Shown in pieces: positions 9,321 through 18,572 of a stretch of DNA of 53,199 nucleotides (within the stretch, counting starts at the first letter, position 1; each line of letters starts with the position of its first letter). The translations under genes and the position numbers were made by a program. The notes under the pieces are model-generated. The model was not told where the DNA came from. It ran no database searches and saw only the letters and a list, made by a program, of their open reading frames with translations. This DNA comes from an uncultured bacterium (GTDB taxonomy: Bacteria > Bacteroidota > Bacteroidia > Bacteroidales > Bacteroidaceae): the NCBI GenBank assembly GCA_945829425.1, contig CALZUQ010000014.1, forward strand, positions 1 through 53,199, read 5' to 3'.

Positions 9321-10889
9321 TTATTCTCTGTTTATTCTCCACTCACCTATAGTACGTTTCTCGGAGTCAAAGTTGATGCCTACCTTCACTATTGGCAGGC
9401 CGCATAGTACAAACTTCGACTTGTAGTCCTTAAGGTCTATCTGCTTCATGGCAGCCCCGGCACTTTTGTTCAGCTTCAGTTCGAAGAGGAAAAGCGTTGT
9501 CTTTGTTTGAAGCACCATATCCACACGCCCTGTCGGAGTGTGTATCTCTACATCTACGAAATAGTCGGCAACGAGAGTGAAGATGATGTATAGCACCTGC
9601 TGGTAGTGGCCTTCGGTATTCGTGTCGTTGCAATAAGGCACTGTTCCGAGGAAAGTCTGCAGCAGAGCCAGCGCACCGTCGATGTCGTCCTTGGCAAGGC
9701 ACCGTGCTATGTTGCGTGCGGTATTGTTGACAATGAGAGTGTTGGGCATGACGTAAGCAGGAACAAGTGCTTTCGTAAGCCCTATGCGCACCTCGTTGTT
9801 GGGGATGCCGAGGGTATAGCTGCGGAAAGTCTCGTCGTAGTCCTTTATAGTCACATAACCGCTTTGGTAGAGCAATGGCATGATGGTGGTCATGCTCTCT
9901 GTAGGTGCATCGAAGTCGTCGGCTCCGCCCTCCATAGAGCTGATGTCGGTGGGAAGGGTGTCAAACTTACGCAGCATCTCAATAAGATAAGTCGGCGTAC
10001 CCGATGCAAACCAGTAGTTGGTGAACTGATAGTCCTGGAAAGCGTTGAGCAAGCTGTAGGGATTGAAGATGCCCGGCGAGGGCCATGTGAAACGGTAGCC
10101 GTCGTACTGGTGCTTCAACTGCATTATTGCGTCATCACGGGTTATCTGCCGGCGTTCGGCAAATTCATCGATATAGTCCGACATCTGCGCGAGCATCTCC
10201 TCCACAGTTATACCGCATACGGCAGCATAGTCGGGACGCATGGAGATGTTCTTCAGGTTGTTCAGTTCGCTGAAGATGCTGAGCTGGGAGAACTTCGTGA
10301 TGCCGGTGAGGAATACAAACTGCAGATACGGGTCAGCGTCCTTCAGCGGCGAGTAGAAGTTTCGCATCAAATTGCGCAGCACAGGCAGCATGGTTTCCTC
10401 ATGCACCACGTCGAGCAGCGGAGCGTCATACTCGTCAATAATGATGACAACCTTTTTCCCTGTCTTTGCATAGACATTGGAAATAAGGTTCTTCAAGCGA
10501 ACATTTGGGTCAGGGTGGTCAGCAGACAGGCCGAAACGTCTTTCGTTCTCATCCAAGATGTTAAGCAGATAACGTTCCAGCTGTTCCTTTTCCAAATGCT
10601 TTCCTGAAGCCATGCTGAACCTCAGCACAGGATACTCCACCCAATCTTTCTCCACACTACCGATAAAGGTGTCCTTGAACAGCTCCTTCCTACCCTCAAA
10701 GTATGCCTGAAGTGTTGAGCAAAGCAACGACTTTCCAAACCGTCTCGGACGGCTCAGGAATATATAATTGCTGAGGTGTATCATATTCCAGATATACTCA
10801 GTCTTATCGATATAAAGATAGTCTCCAGAGATTATCTTCTCGTATGTCTGTATGCCCACGGGCATTCTCTTCAGCATCTTCTTTTCCAT
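9321..10889 (-). CDS. AAA-ATPase-like / PD-(D/E)XK nuclease protein, copy 2
   Basis: The product has 522 residues and is a tandem paralogue of the gene at 7493, with the same P-loop variant 'SRPRRFGKS', Walker B 'VVIIIDEYDAPL' and nuclease motifs 'GRVDMVL' and 'LFELKLNKSAGAA'. The start at 10889 (MEKKMLKRMPVG) matches the start chosen for copy 1. The longer frame from 10949 would read through the promoter. Bases 10008-10274 are identical to 8183-8449, including silent positions. The next stretch toward the C-terminus (about 9510-9990) differs at many residues, and the last 50 codons are again nearly identical. This mosaic points to recent duplication or gene conversion around a region that is allowed or driven to diverge. 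The role is unknown. Confidence 0.88.
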   Translation of the reverse strand: MEKKMLKRMPVGIQTYEKIISGDYLYIDKTEYIWNMIHLSNYIFLSRPRRFGKSLLCSTLQAYFEGRKELFKDTFIGSVEKDWVEYPVLRFSMASGKHLEKEQLERYLLNILDENERRFGLSADHPDPNVRLKNLISNVYAKTGKKVVIIIDEYDAPLLDVVHEETMLPVLRNLMRNFYSPLKDADPYLQFVFLTGITKFSQLSIFSELNNLKNISMRPDYAAVCGITVEEMLAQMSDYIDEFAERRQITRDDAIMQLKHQYDGYRFTWPSPGIFNPYSLLNAFQDYQFTNYWFASGTPTYLIEMLRKFDTLPTDISSMEGGADDFDAPTESMTTIMPLLYQSGYVTIKDYDETFRSYTLGIPNNEVRIGLTKALVPAYVMPNTLIVNNTARNIARCLAKDDIDGALALLQTFLGTVPYCNDTNTEGHYQQVLYIIFTLVADYFVDVEIHTPTGRVDMVLQTKTTLFLFELKLNKSAGAAMKQIDLKDYKSKFVLCGLPIVKVGINFDSEKRTIGEWRINRE

Positions 10890-10919
10890 AATAAGTTTGG
10901 TGTGTAGAACTTTCGGAGA

Positions 10920-10927
10920 CAAAGTTA
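10920..10927 (-). promoter_or_regulatory. Bacteroidetes -7 box (taactttg) of nuclease copy 2
   Basis: The minus strand reads taactttg, with tttg at 10947-10950 giving a -33 box at 19-bp spacing. It lies 31 bases upstream of the start at 10889 and is conserved with copy 1. Confidence 0.7.
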
Positions 10928-11301
10928 GGGAAAAAAAATGACTCCTCAAAAAGAAAGGGCATAAAAAAGATAAAAAACGATTTTATAGAAGATATACTGT
11001 TATACCGATTAATCCGTATTGGTTTGATGAATAATATATAACATCAGTTAAGTAGGTAGTGCAAGAATTATATAAGGTGGGTTCTATAAATTCTTCTTCA
11101 GGATTCACAAGTTAAAATGGATTGGGTATCAAAAGAAAGTTTGGTGCGGGTATTTCAAACCTTACAGGCCGCATAACCTTCTCTGCCTATCAATTGGAAT
11201 ATTTCTAAAAAGGCATAACCCTAAGACTCTGCGGACAGGTAGTGTGTCTTTGTTTTATAAAACATTAACGTTGTTTCTTTTTCCGTTTCAGGGAAATATG
11301 T
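10928..11301. other. Intergenic region with no recognised gene
   Basis: An AT-rich stretch between two divergent promoters (10920-10927 minus and 11302-11309 plus). I find no coding sequence in it. It contains one inverted copy (11074-11085, aaggtgggttct) of a short motif that also occurs at 7394-7405 and 15471-15480. Confidence 0.6.
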
Positions 11302-11309
11302 TAATTTTG
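11302..11309 (+). promoter_or_regulatory. Bacteroidetes -7 box (taattttg) before the glycosidase cluster
   Basis: The plus strand reads taattttg followed by cag, an exact TAnnTTTG match, about 130 bases upstream of the rhamnosidase start. No clear -33 TTTG is seen. It leaves a long 5' leader that could hold control signals. Confidence 0.6.
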
Positions 11310-11448
11310 CAGAAAGTGCAACATAAAGCGTTTCAGCGGCTTTTTTTTTGAGTCTGCTGCGGACATGTCGTTGAGACACCGTAAAGGCTTGTCGTGTACG
11401 CTTCATGCAATTATCTCCATGTTACCGAAATCTAATAAAATGATACTA

Positions 11449-14400
11449 ATGAAGAAAAATCTTGTTACACTATTCTGCTTATTCTTTGCCATGACGATGT
11501 TGGCAAAGCCAAAAGCCGTTCACCTTATGGTGGAGAACATGAGCGAACCCCTCGGACTTTCTGTATCATCACCACGCTTCTCATGGAAAATTTCTGATGA
11601 CAAGAGGAATGTTGTGCAGAAGACATACCGTATACTCGTAGCCTCACGAAAAGAACTCCTTGCTGTAGGGAAGGCAGACCTCTGGGACTCTGGGGTAGTG
11701 GACAGTGAGCAGCAGCTTTGGGTGCCTTATCATGGTAAAGTGCTGAAAGACAAGACACGCGCATTTTGGACAGTCCTCATTACTACAAACAGTGGAAAGT
11801 CAGAATGGGCTGAGCCGCAGCAGTTTGGAATAGGACTGACGGTAGAATCGCACTGGGGAGGACGGTGGATAGGCGTAGACAGATGTCTTGCGGGTGAGAA
11901 TCAAGGATATCGCACACGTCTCGCAGCCCGTTACCTTAGAAAAGAGATAAAACTCAAGGAACAGGAAATATCACGCGCTACGGCATATGTGGCTGCTGTA
12001 GGACTCTATGAGTTTTATGTCAATGGTATGAAGCTTGGCAATGATGTTCTCGCCCCACAACCCACAGATACACGATACTCCATAATATATAATACCTTTG
12101 ATATCACGGAGAATATCCGCTCACAGCAAGAAGCGTGTCTCGGCATTGTTCTCGGAACAGGACGTGCATTCCCCATGCGGCAGTCGAAGCCACACAAATG
12201 GCCGTTCCTCGGATTTCCTAAGTGCCGTATAAACGTTGTGGTGGAATATTCTGACGGTACATCGCAGAATTTTACAACAGATGAGAAGTGGAAACTTACT
12301 GCACAGGGTCCTATCCGTGCTAATAATGAGTATGACGGAGAGGAGTATGATGCACGCCACGACCTTGGAGCATGGGCTACGGTGGGTTATGACGACAGTG
12401 CATGGATGAATGCAGAGCGTACAGACATACCACGTGGAGAACTTATAGGACAGCCGGCACCAAACATGCACGTGGTTACTACAATGAAGCCTGTTGCCAT
12501 GACTCCGCTCCCTGACGGCCGGCGTATTCTGGACTTCGGACAGAATATGGCGGGATGGATAGCCATGAACGTACGTGGAAACGCTGGAGATACCATACGC
12601 ATAAAGTTCGCTGAAAAGCTCAATGCTGACGGAACGCTATATCTGGACAACTTCCGTGACGCCCTCTCGGAAGACATATATGTATGCAGTGGAAAGGAGA
12701 ATGGCACCCAGTGGCATCCTACCTTTGTGACACATGGCTTCCGTTACGCCATGATAACAGGCAATGAAAAGGCAGGACTTGAAGACTACGAGGCTCAGGT
12801 GGTCTCTGACGCTATGGATGTTACGGGCTCTATTACTACGAGCAACAGCGTGCTGAATGCAGTATACCGTAACGCATATTGGGGAATACTCTCCAACTAT
12901 AAGGGAATGCCTGTAGACTGTCCACAGCGCAACGAGCGTCAGCCGTGGCTCGGCGACAGGACAATGGGGGCAGAGGGAGAGGCTTTCCTCTTCGGTAATG
13001 AGAGACTCTATGCCAAGTGGATGCGTGACATCTGCGAGACGCAACGCACAGACGGAGTGTTCTCTGATGTGGCACCTGCATTCTGGCGTTATTACAATGA
13101 CGATGTTACGTGGCCTTCAGCACTTCCTTTTATCTGTGATATGCTCTATCGCCACTATGGAAACAGTGAACCGATAGTTTCTTCCTATCCTTATATCCGC
13201 AAATGGCTTAATCACGTCATTACAGAGTATATGGAAGACTATCTCATCACGAAAGATACGTATGGCGACTGGTGCGTACCGCCAGAAGACCTGAAGCTCA
13301 TACACTCCAAAGACCCAGCACGCCAGACAGACGGCAAGCTTATCTCGACAGCCTATACCATACGTAACCTGCGTCTCATGCAGAAATTTGCAGAGATGCA
13401 GGGAAAGTTCACAGATAAGGAAGAGTATGCTGAGTTGGAGAAGAAAATGACGGAGGCTTTCAATAAGGCTTTCCTGACAATACGTCGTGGAGCATCACAA
13501 CAACCAGGACATATCCTCTATCCTGACAGCGTGTTCTATGGCAATAACTCTGCAACGAGCAATCTCCTCCCCCTCGCCCTCGGCATCGTTCCTGACGATT
13601 GCCGTGAAGAGGTGATAAAAAATCTTGTTACAGACATAATTGGGAAGAATGGCGACCACGTCTCTTGTGGCGTGATAGGAATATCATGGCTTATGAGAAC
13701 GCTCTCAGAGATAGGAAGGGCAGACCTGGCATTCCGACTGGCGTCACAAAAGACCTATCCGTCGTGGGGATATATGGTAGAACAGGGTGCAACAACAATC
13801 TGGGAGCTGTGGAATGGCGACAAAGCTAACCCACGTATGAACTCCGGCAACCATGTCATGCTACTCGGCGACCTGCTGATATGGTATTACGAAAATCTTG
13901 CCGGAATAAAGAACGCCCCAGGTTCGGTGGCATTTAAGAAGCTACTCATGAAGCCGGAGTTCGGAATACAGGACTTGGACAGCGTTGATGCGACATACGA
14001 GACACCGTACGGAACGGTTGCCTCACGGTGGAAGAAAACATTGGAAAGCGTAGAGTGGACGGTGACAATACCTGCGAACAGCTCGGCGGAACTCTGTCTG
14101 CCTGACGGTACGGTAAAGACTGTAGGCTCTGGCACACATACAGTGAAGTCACGCATTACACCGCGCGACCCTATGATAATTAACGACGAGTTCGTATACG
14201 ACCAGTCGCAATACCCCGAGACACACGCCTCGTCAATAGTAGAGTTGAAAAACGGCGACCTCGTGGCAACATATTTCGGAGGGACGAAAGAGCGTAACCC
14301 CGACGTATGTATATGGACACAAATCAAGAAGAAAGGCGCTGAGACATGGTCGGAGCCAGTACTTGCTGCCGACGGAGTATTCCTGCTCGGTTCTGAGGGT

Positions 14401-15363
14401 GCTGACATCGCCGGAGTAGATACGACATGCGCAAAGGCGTATGTCGGACCTGTTAAGAACATGAATATCTCATGGGCGCAGGCAAAGAGTCCGGAGGCAG
14501 AGAAAAACAGCGCACTTGACGGCTATAGGCGTAAGGCATGCTGGAACCCGGTACTCTTCGAGATGCCTTCCGGCGAGATTTGGCTCTTCTTCAAAATCGG
14601 TCTTAATGTGGCAAACTGGACTGGTTGGGTGACAAAGTCTACTGACGGAGGAAAGACCTGGAGCGACAAAGAACCGCTGAAGAAAGGCTTCCTCGGACCG
14701 GTGAAGAACAAGCCGGAGATCATAAACGGAAGACTAATCTGTCCTACTTCAACAGAGGGCAAGGGTGGTTGGAAGTTCCATGTGGAGATTCTTGACCTGA
14801 AGACAAAGGAATGGAAGTGGGTAGACATCCCTCGTGAGATGGCTGTACTCAGTCAGGATATGGTGCCAGTATTGCCAAAAGATGGAAAGATGCCGGAGAT
14901 TATTCTTCGTGACAGTGCGAAAATGCGTCCCGTTGACTGCATACAGCCGTCAATCCTGCGTCATGCCGACGGAAGGCTGCAGCTCGTAGGACGCACAAGG
15001 AACAGCCGCCTCGCCTCGACATTCAGTAGCGACAACGGCGACACATGGACACCGGTGACACTCCTTGACGTACCCCAGAACCAGTCGGGAACAGATGCCG
15101 AGACGCTGAAAGACGGTCGCCATGTCCTAATATATAATAATGTATATACCGTACCGGGAAAGAAAAAAGACGCAAGGACGCCATGCTCACTTGCCATTTC
15201 TGACGACGGTATAACATGGAGGCATTTCCTGACACTTGAAGACAGTCCTATAGGACAGTATTCGTACCCATCGATAATACAGGGGAAAGACGGTACGCTG
15301 CATTGTATATACACCTGGAGAAGGCAGAGAATATCATATAAACAGGTGAAACTGTCATTCTGA
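11449..15363 (+). CDS. GH78 alpha-L-rhamnosidase fused to a sialidase-like (BNR) domain
   Basis: The product has about 1304 residues, with a signal peptide ending near 'MTMLAKP'. Residues 25 to about 890 have the GH78 alpha-L-rhamnosidase layout: an N-terminal Ig-like domain ('PLGLSVSSPRFSWKI'), lectin-like beta domains, and an (alpha/alpha)6 barrel with 'DCPQRNER...WLGD' near residue 490. That motif carries the expected general acid. 'GATTIWELWNG' near residue 780 carries the expected base. Residues about 905 to 1304 form a second domain that begins 'ETHASSIVELKNGDL' and contains 'FGGTKERNPDVCIW', with Asp boxes 'STDGGKTW' and 'SSDNGDTW'. This is a sialidase/neuraminidase-like six-bladed propeller (BNR_2 type). 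Its substrate need not be sialic acid, since relatives act on other ulosonic acids. Start: 11449 (MKKNLV) gives a normal signal peptide; 11440 is also possible. It is first of four secreted glycosidases. Confidence 0.88.
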   Translation: MKKNLVTLFCLFFAMTMLAKPKAVHLMVENMSEPLGLSVSSPRFSWKISDDKRNVVQKTYRILVASRKELLAVGKADLWDSGVVDSEQQLWVPYHGKVLKDKTRAFWTVLITTNSGKSEWAEPQQFGIGLTVESHWGGRWIGVDRCLAGENQGYRTRLAARYLRKEIKLKEQEISRATAYVAAVGLYEFYVNGMKLGNDVLAPQPTDTRYSIIYNTFDITENIRSQQEACLGIVLGTGRAFPMRQSKPHKWPFLGFPKCRINVVVEYSDGTSQNFTTDEKWKLTAQGPIRANNEYDGEEYDARHDLGAWATVGYDDSAWMNAERTDIPRGELIGQPAPNMHVVTTMKPVAMTPLPDGRRILDFGQNMAGWIAMNVRGNAGDTIRIKFAEKLNADGTLYLDNFRDALSEDIYVCSGKENGTQWHPTFVTHGFRYAMITGNEKAGLEDYEAQVVSDAMDVTGSITTSNSVLNAVYRNAYWGILSNYKGMPVDCPQRNERQPWLGDRTMGAEGEAFLFGNERLYAKWMRDICETQRTDGVFSDVAPAFWRYYNDDVTWPSALPFICDMLYRHYGNSEPIVSSYPYIRKWLNHVITEYMEDYLITKDTYGDWCVPPEDLKLIHSKDPARQTDGKLISTAYTIRNLRLMQKFAEMQGKFTDKEEYAELEKKMTEAFNKAFLTIRRGASQQPGHILYPDSVFYGNNSATSNLLPLALGIVPDDCREEVIKNLVTDIIGKNGDHVSCGVIGISWLMRTLSEIGRADLAFRLASQKTYPSWGYMVEQGATTIWELWNGDKANPRMNSGNHVMLLGDLLIWYYENLAGIKNAPGSVAFKKLLMKPEFGIQDLDSVDATYETPYGTVASRWKKTLESVEWTVTIPANSSAELCLPDGTVKTVGSGTHTVKSRITPRDPMIINDEFVYDQSQYPETHASSIVELKNGDLVATYFGGTKERNPDVCIWTQIKKKGAETWSEPVLAADGVFLLGSEGADIAGVDTTCAKAYVGPVKNMNISWAQAKSPEAEKNSALDGYRRKACWNPVLFEMPSGEIWLFFKIGLNVANWTGWVTKSTDGGKTWSDKEPLKKGFLGPVKNKPEIINGRLICPTSTEGKGGWKFHVEILDLKTKEWKWVDIPREMAVLSQDMVPVLPKDGKMPEIILRDSAKMRPVDCIQPSILRHADGRLQLVGRTRNSRLASTFSSDNGDTWTPVTLLDVPQNQSGTDAETLKDGRHVLIYNNVYTVPGKKKDARTPCSLAISDDGITWRHFLTLEDSPIGQYSYPSIIQGKDGTLHCIYTWRRQRISYKQVKLSF

Positions 15364-15423
15364 GAACAAGGACAGCGGAAACAATAAGACACTCGCTGAC
15401 ACTTGACATAATCCTATAACATA

Positions 15424-15453
15424 CCGTTCTGTCGCTCTTTCGCGGCAGAACGG
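15424..15453 (+). terminator. Hairpin after the rhamnosidase gene
   Basis: Arms 15424-15435 and 15442-15453 pair over 12 positions with one G-T wobble. No long T run follows, so this may be a weak terminator, an attenuator or an RNA-stabilising hairpin between genes. Confidence 0.45.
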
Positions 15454-15520
15454 TTGCAAAGCGAATTAATAGAACCTACCTATATTTTTATCAAACCAGA
15501 AAAACTAACCATCTCTTTTT

Positions 15521-18301
15521 ATGAAGAATATCCTGACAACATTTTTTCTTGTTATGCTTACGGCTACGGCGTATGCCGAGAAGGTGACTATAGTATTATC
15601 CCCAAAGGCATCGAATAGGGTAGAGTATGCTGCGGAATATCTGCAGAAACACCTTCAACGACAAGGCTTTACCGTCTCCGTGACACCTAAACGCGACAAC
15701 AAGGCTGACCATACCGTAACACTCGCTGTAGCAGCAGGTGAAGGACTGAAGAAAGAAGGCTTTACACTGACGGCGGACGTGAAGGAGACACGCAAAGGGA
15801 AGAAAACGGAGATAAATATCCTTGGAAACGACGGAACAGGGTGTATATACGCCTGCAACGAACTCGTGGAACAGATAAAGCGCAATGGCATAACCAATCT
15901 GCCGAAGAAGACTGCCGATGCACCGGAGATGGTACTCAGAGGAGGATGTATCGGAGTGCAGAAACCTTATCTCCTTCCAGGAAGAATGGTATATGAATAT
16001 CCGTATACCCCGGAGCTCTTTCCATGGTTCTATGACAAGAAACAATGGATAGAGTATCTTGACATGCTCGTGGAAAACCGTATGAACTCCGTGTATCTCT
16101 GGAACGGACACCCTTTCGCTTCGCTCGTGAAACTTCCGGACTATCCTTTCGCAGTGGAGGTTGACGACGCTACGTTTGAGAAGAACAAGGAACTTTTTGC
16201 GTTCCTGACGCATGAGGCTGACCGACGAGGTATCTTCGTCATTCAGATGTTCTATAATATCTTGGTATCAAAGCCTTTTGCAGAGCATTACGGAATACGT
16301 ACACAAGACCGCAACCGCCCTATAACCCCTCTGCTTCACGACTATACATACAAATCCATAAAGGCGTTTATTGAGAACTATCCAAACGTAGGACTCCTCG
16401 TATGTCTCGGAGAAGCCATGGCGACATACGAGGACGACGTAGAGTGGATGACAAAGACTATTCTTCCAGCCGTAAAGGACGGGCTGAAGACCCTCGGACG
16501 CACCGATGAACCTCCAGTGCTTCTGCGCGCTCATGATACAGACTGTCAGATGGTCATGGAAGCTTCACTGCCGTTGTATAAGAACCTGTACACCATGAAC
16601 AAATACAACGGCGAGTCGCTGACGACATATACCCCACAGGGTCCATGGGGAGAGACTCACCGCGCTCTTGCCGCCTTAGGCTCTACACATATCTCCAATG
16701 TACATATCCTGGCAAACTTAGAGCCTTTCAGATGGTCATCGCCGGACTTCATACAGAAAACGGTGAAGGCCATGCACAGCGCTCATAACGCTAATGCCCT
16801 GCACCTCTATCCGCAGGCCTCGTACTGGGACTGGCCATACACAGCAGACAGCGTGAAGGACAACGGCGTGAACCGCTTGAAGCAACTTGACCGCGACTGG
16901 ATGTGGTATTCGGCGTGGGGACGCTATGCGTGGAACTGTCAGCGCGACAGGAATGCCGAGAAAGAGTATTGGGATGATACGCTCGCCGTGAAGTATGGCA
17001 CTACTCCGAAGAACGCAGCAAAGATACGTGAAGCACTCGAAGAGAGTGGAGAGATTGCTCCTAAACTGCTGCGACGGTTTGGTATAACTGAAGGCAACAG
17101 GCAGACACTGCTCCTCGGAATGTTCTGCTCTCAGTTAGTCAACCCATATAAGTACACCGTTTACCCCGGATTCTATGAGAGCTGTGGACCTGACGGAGAG
17201 AAACTTATAGAATATGTGGCTAAGGAACATGGCGCACCACTACCGGTAAACACCAATTTCCCGGCCAACGTAAACGTCAAGGCATCGCAAACGAAGGAGC
17301 ATGTGGGAGAACTGCCGCTACAAATCGTAAAGGAGACCATGGAACATGGCGACAAAGCAGTCAAGGCTATTGACGAGGCGTTCAATGCTATAGGCAAGAA
17401 TATCGAAGAGTTTGCACGTCTAAGAAACGACATATACTGCTATAGAGAGTTTGCATACGCTTTCGGAATGAAGGTACGTGCCTGCGAGCATGTACTGAAC
17501 TATAAGTACACGGGAGATATATCTGAGTTGGAGAAAGCTGTCCCGCTCCTTGAGAACAGTCTTGCGCATTACCGTACGCTGACAGCTCTGACACTGCCGA
17601 CATACCGTTATGCCAACAGTATGCAGACATCTATGCGACGCATACCGATAGGCGGTAACGACGGCAAGATGAAACACTGGTGTGAACTGCTGCCGGAATA
17701 CGAGAAGGAGCTGACGAACCTCAAGAAGAACATCTCCATGCTGAAGGCAAAGGCTGCCGGGACGTACACCGAGGTGGCACGCGAACTTAAGCCTCTTGCT
17801 CCTTACGCTTTGCAAAATGTCACGATAAATGGCGCAAAGGCTGAAACCGTAACGGTGAAGAAAGACGCAAAACTCTTCGCCGACCTTGACTCTCTCGTGA
17901 CAGACCTCGCGACAGAGGTGGAGGGCTTGCAGGCTTATGTCATGACTTCTAAGATACAGAGAAACGACGGCACCGTGATAACCTTTACGGCAGACAAGCC
18001 GGTGACACTGCTTGTAGGCTTCTTCCGCGACGATCAGACAAAATATGCCAAAGCACCACGATTAGAGATAGACGCTACGGCAAGTGAATACGGACAGCAG
18101 GATCCATGTTTTACTTCTGCCATACGTATCAAGGGTATGCCACAAGTGAATATTCATCCATATCGTCTTACGGCAGGGACACATGAGTTGCATCTTCCGA
18201 AGGGCTTCCTTCTTGTGCTCGGAGCTACAACGGACAAGATTTCACCACGTGATGCAGCTCTGTCGGGAGCTGACAGCTCTATCGACTGGCTTTTCTATTG
18301 A
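15521..18301 (+). CDS. Secreted GH67/GH20-like glycosidase, family not assigned
   Basis: The product has 926 residues, with a signal peptide ending at 'TATAYA'. Residues about 20-130 resemble the alpha/beta N-terminal domain of GH67 alpha-glucuronidases and GH20 enzymes ('AAEYLQKHL', 'GNDGTGCIYACNELVEQI'). A TIM-barrel-like region follows, roughly residues 140-480 ('LDMLVENRMNSVYLWNGHPF', 'NVGLLVCLGEAM', 'NALHLYPQASYWDWPY'). The Glu in 'LGEAM' and acidic residues nearby are candidate catalytic residues, but this is unproven. The rest is helical and then a C-terminal beta domain. The family resemblance suggests removal of a uronic acid or another terminal sugar, which would suit a rhamnose-rich glycan such as an arabinogalactan or pectin side chain. 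This is inference. It follows the rhamnosidase gene by 157 bases. Confidence 0.75.
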   Translation: MKNILTTFFLVMLTATAYAEKVTIVLSPKASNRVEYAAEYLQKHLQRQGFTVSVTPKRDNKADHTVTLAVAAGEGLKKEGFTLTADVKETRKGKKTEINILGNDGTGCIYACNELVEQIKRNGITNLPKKTADAPEMVLRGGCIGVQKPYLLPGRMVYEYPYTPELFPWFYDKKQWIEYLDMLVENRMNSVYLWNGHPFASLVKLPDYPFAVEVDDATFEKNKELFAFLTHEADRRGIFVIQMFYNILVSKPFAEHYGIRTQDRNRPITPLLHDYTYKSIKAFIENYPNVGLLVCLGEAMATYEDDVEWMTKTILPAVKDGLKTLGRTDEPPVLLRAHDTDCQMVMEASLPLYKNLYTMNKYNGESLTTYTPQGPWGETHRALAALGSTHISNVHILANLEPFRWSSPDFIQKTVKAMHSAHNANALHLYPQASYWDWPYTADSVKDNGVNRLKQLDRDWMWYSAWGRYAWNCQRDRNAEKEYWDDTLAVKYGTTPKNAAKIREALEESGEIAPKLLRRFGITEGNRQTLLLGMFCSQLVNPYKYTVYPGFYESCGPDGEKLIEYVAKEHGAPLPVNTNFPANVNVKASQTKEHVGELPLQIVKETMEHGDKAVKAIDEAFNAIGKNIEEFARLRNDIYCYREFAYAFGMKVRACEHVLNYKYTGDISELEKAVPLLENSLAHYRTLTALTLPTYRYANSMQTSMRRIPIGGNDGKMKHWCELLPEYEKELTNLKKNISMLKAKAAGTYTEVARELKPLAPYALQNVTINGAKAETVTVKKDAKLFADLDSLVTDLATEVEGLQAYVMTSKIQRNDGTVITFTADKPVTLLVGFFRDDQTKYAKAPRLEIDATASEYGQQDPCFTSAIRIKGMPQVNIHPYRLTAGTHELHLPKGFLLVLGATTDKISPRDAALSGADSSIDWLFY

Positions 18302-18304
18302 TAA

Positions 18305-18356
18305 AGTCTTGAGCTTAGAGCATAGGAATTTTTCACTAAGCTCTAAGCTCAAGACT
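18305..18356. terminator. Long perfect hairpin between glycosidase genes
   Basis: Arms 18305-18321 and 18340-18356 are a perfect 17-bp inverted repeat (agtcttgagcttagagc and its complement) with an 18-base loop, just after the stop codon at 18301. There is no clear T run, so it may be a 3' stabiliser or processing hairpin rather than a true terminator. Part of the sequence is echoed at 18371-18385 (caagactctaagcta). Confidence 0.6.
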
Positions 18357-18429
18357 CTATGATCCGTATACAAGACTCTAAGCTAAGTTCTCCAAACTTT
18401 AATCTGTTTGTGGACATGGTTAACTTGAA

Positions 18430-18535
18430 GTCAGGGTTAAGTTAAGACCAAGGTCAGGGTTAAGTTAAGACCAAAGTCAAGGTTAAGTTATGACCAAAGT
18501 CAGGGTTAAGTTAAGGTTATAGTCAAGGTTAAGGC
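18430..18535 (+). repeat. 23-bp tandem repeat, about 4.6 copies
   Basis: Units start at 18430, 18453, 18476, 18499 and 18522, each beginning gtcagggttaag or gtcaaggttaag and followed by a variable end such as ttaagaccaaa. Spacing is exactly 23 bases. The array fills much of the leader of the gene at 18573. Confidence 0.9.
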
Positions 18536-18572
18536 AGAAAAAAATCTAAGCTATAAAAAACATAAAGCAACA

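Noticed and set aside
18430..18535. CRISPR array
   Set aside because: The units are directly adjacent with no spacers, and there are no cas genes.
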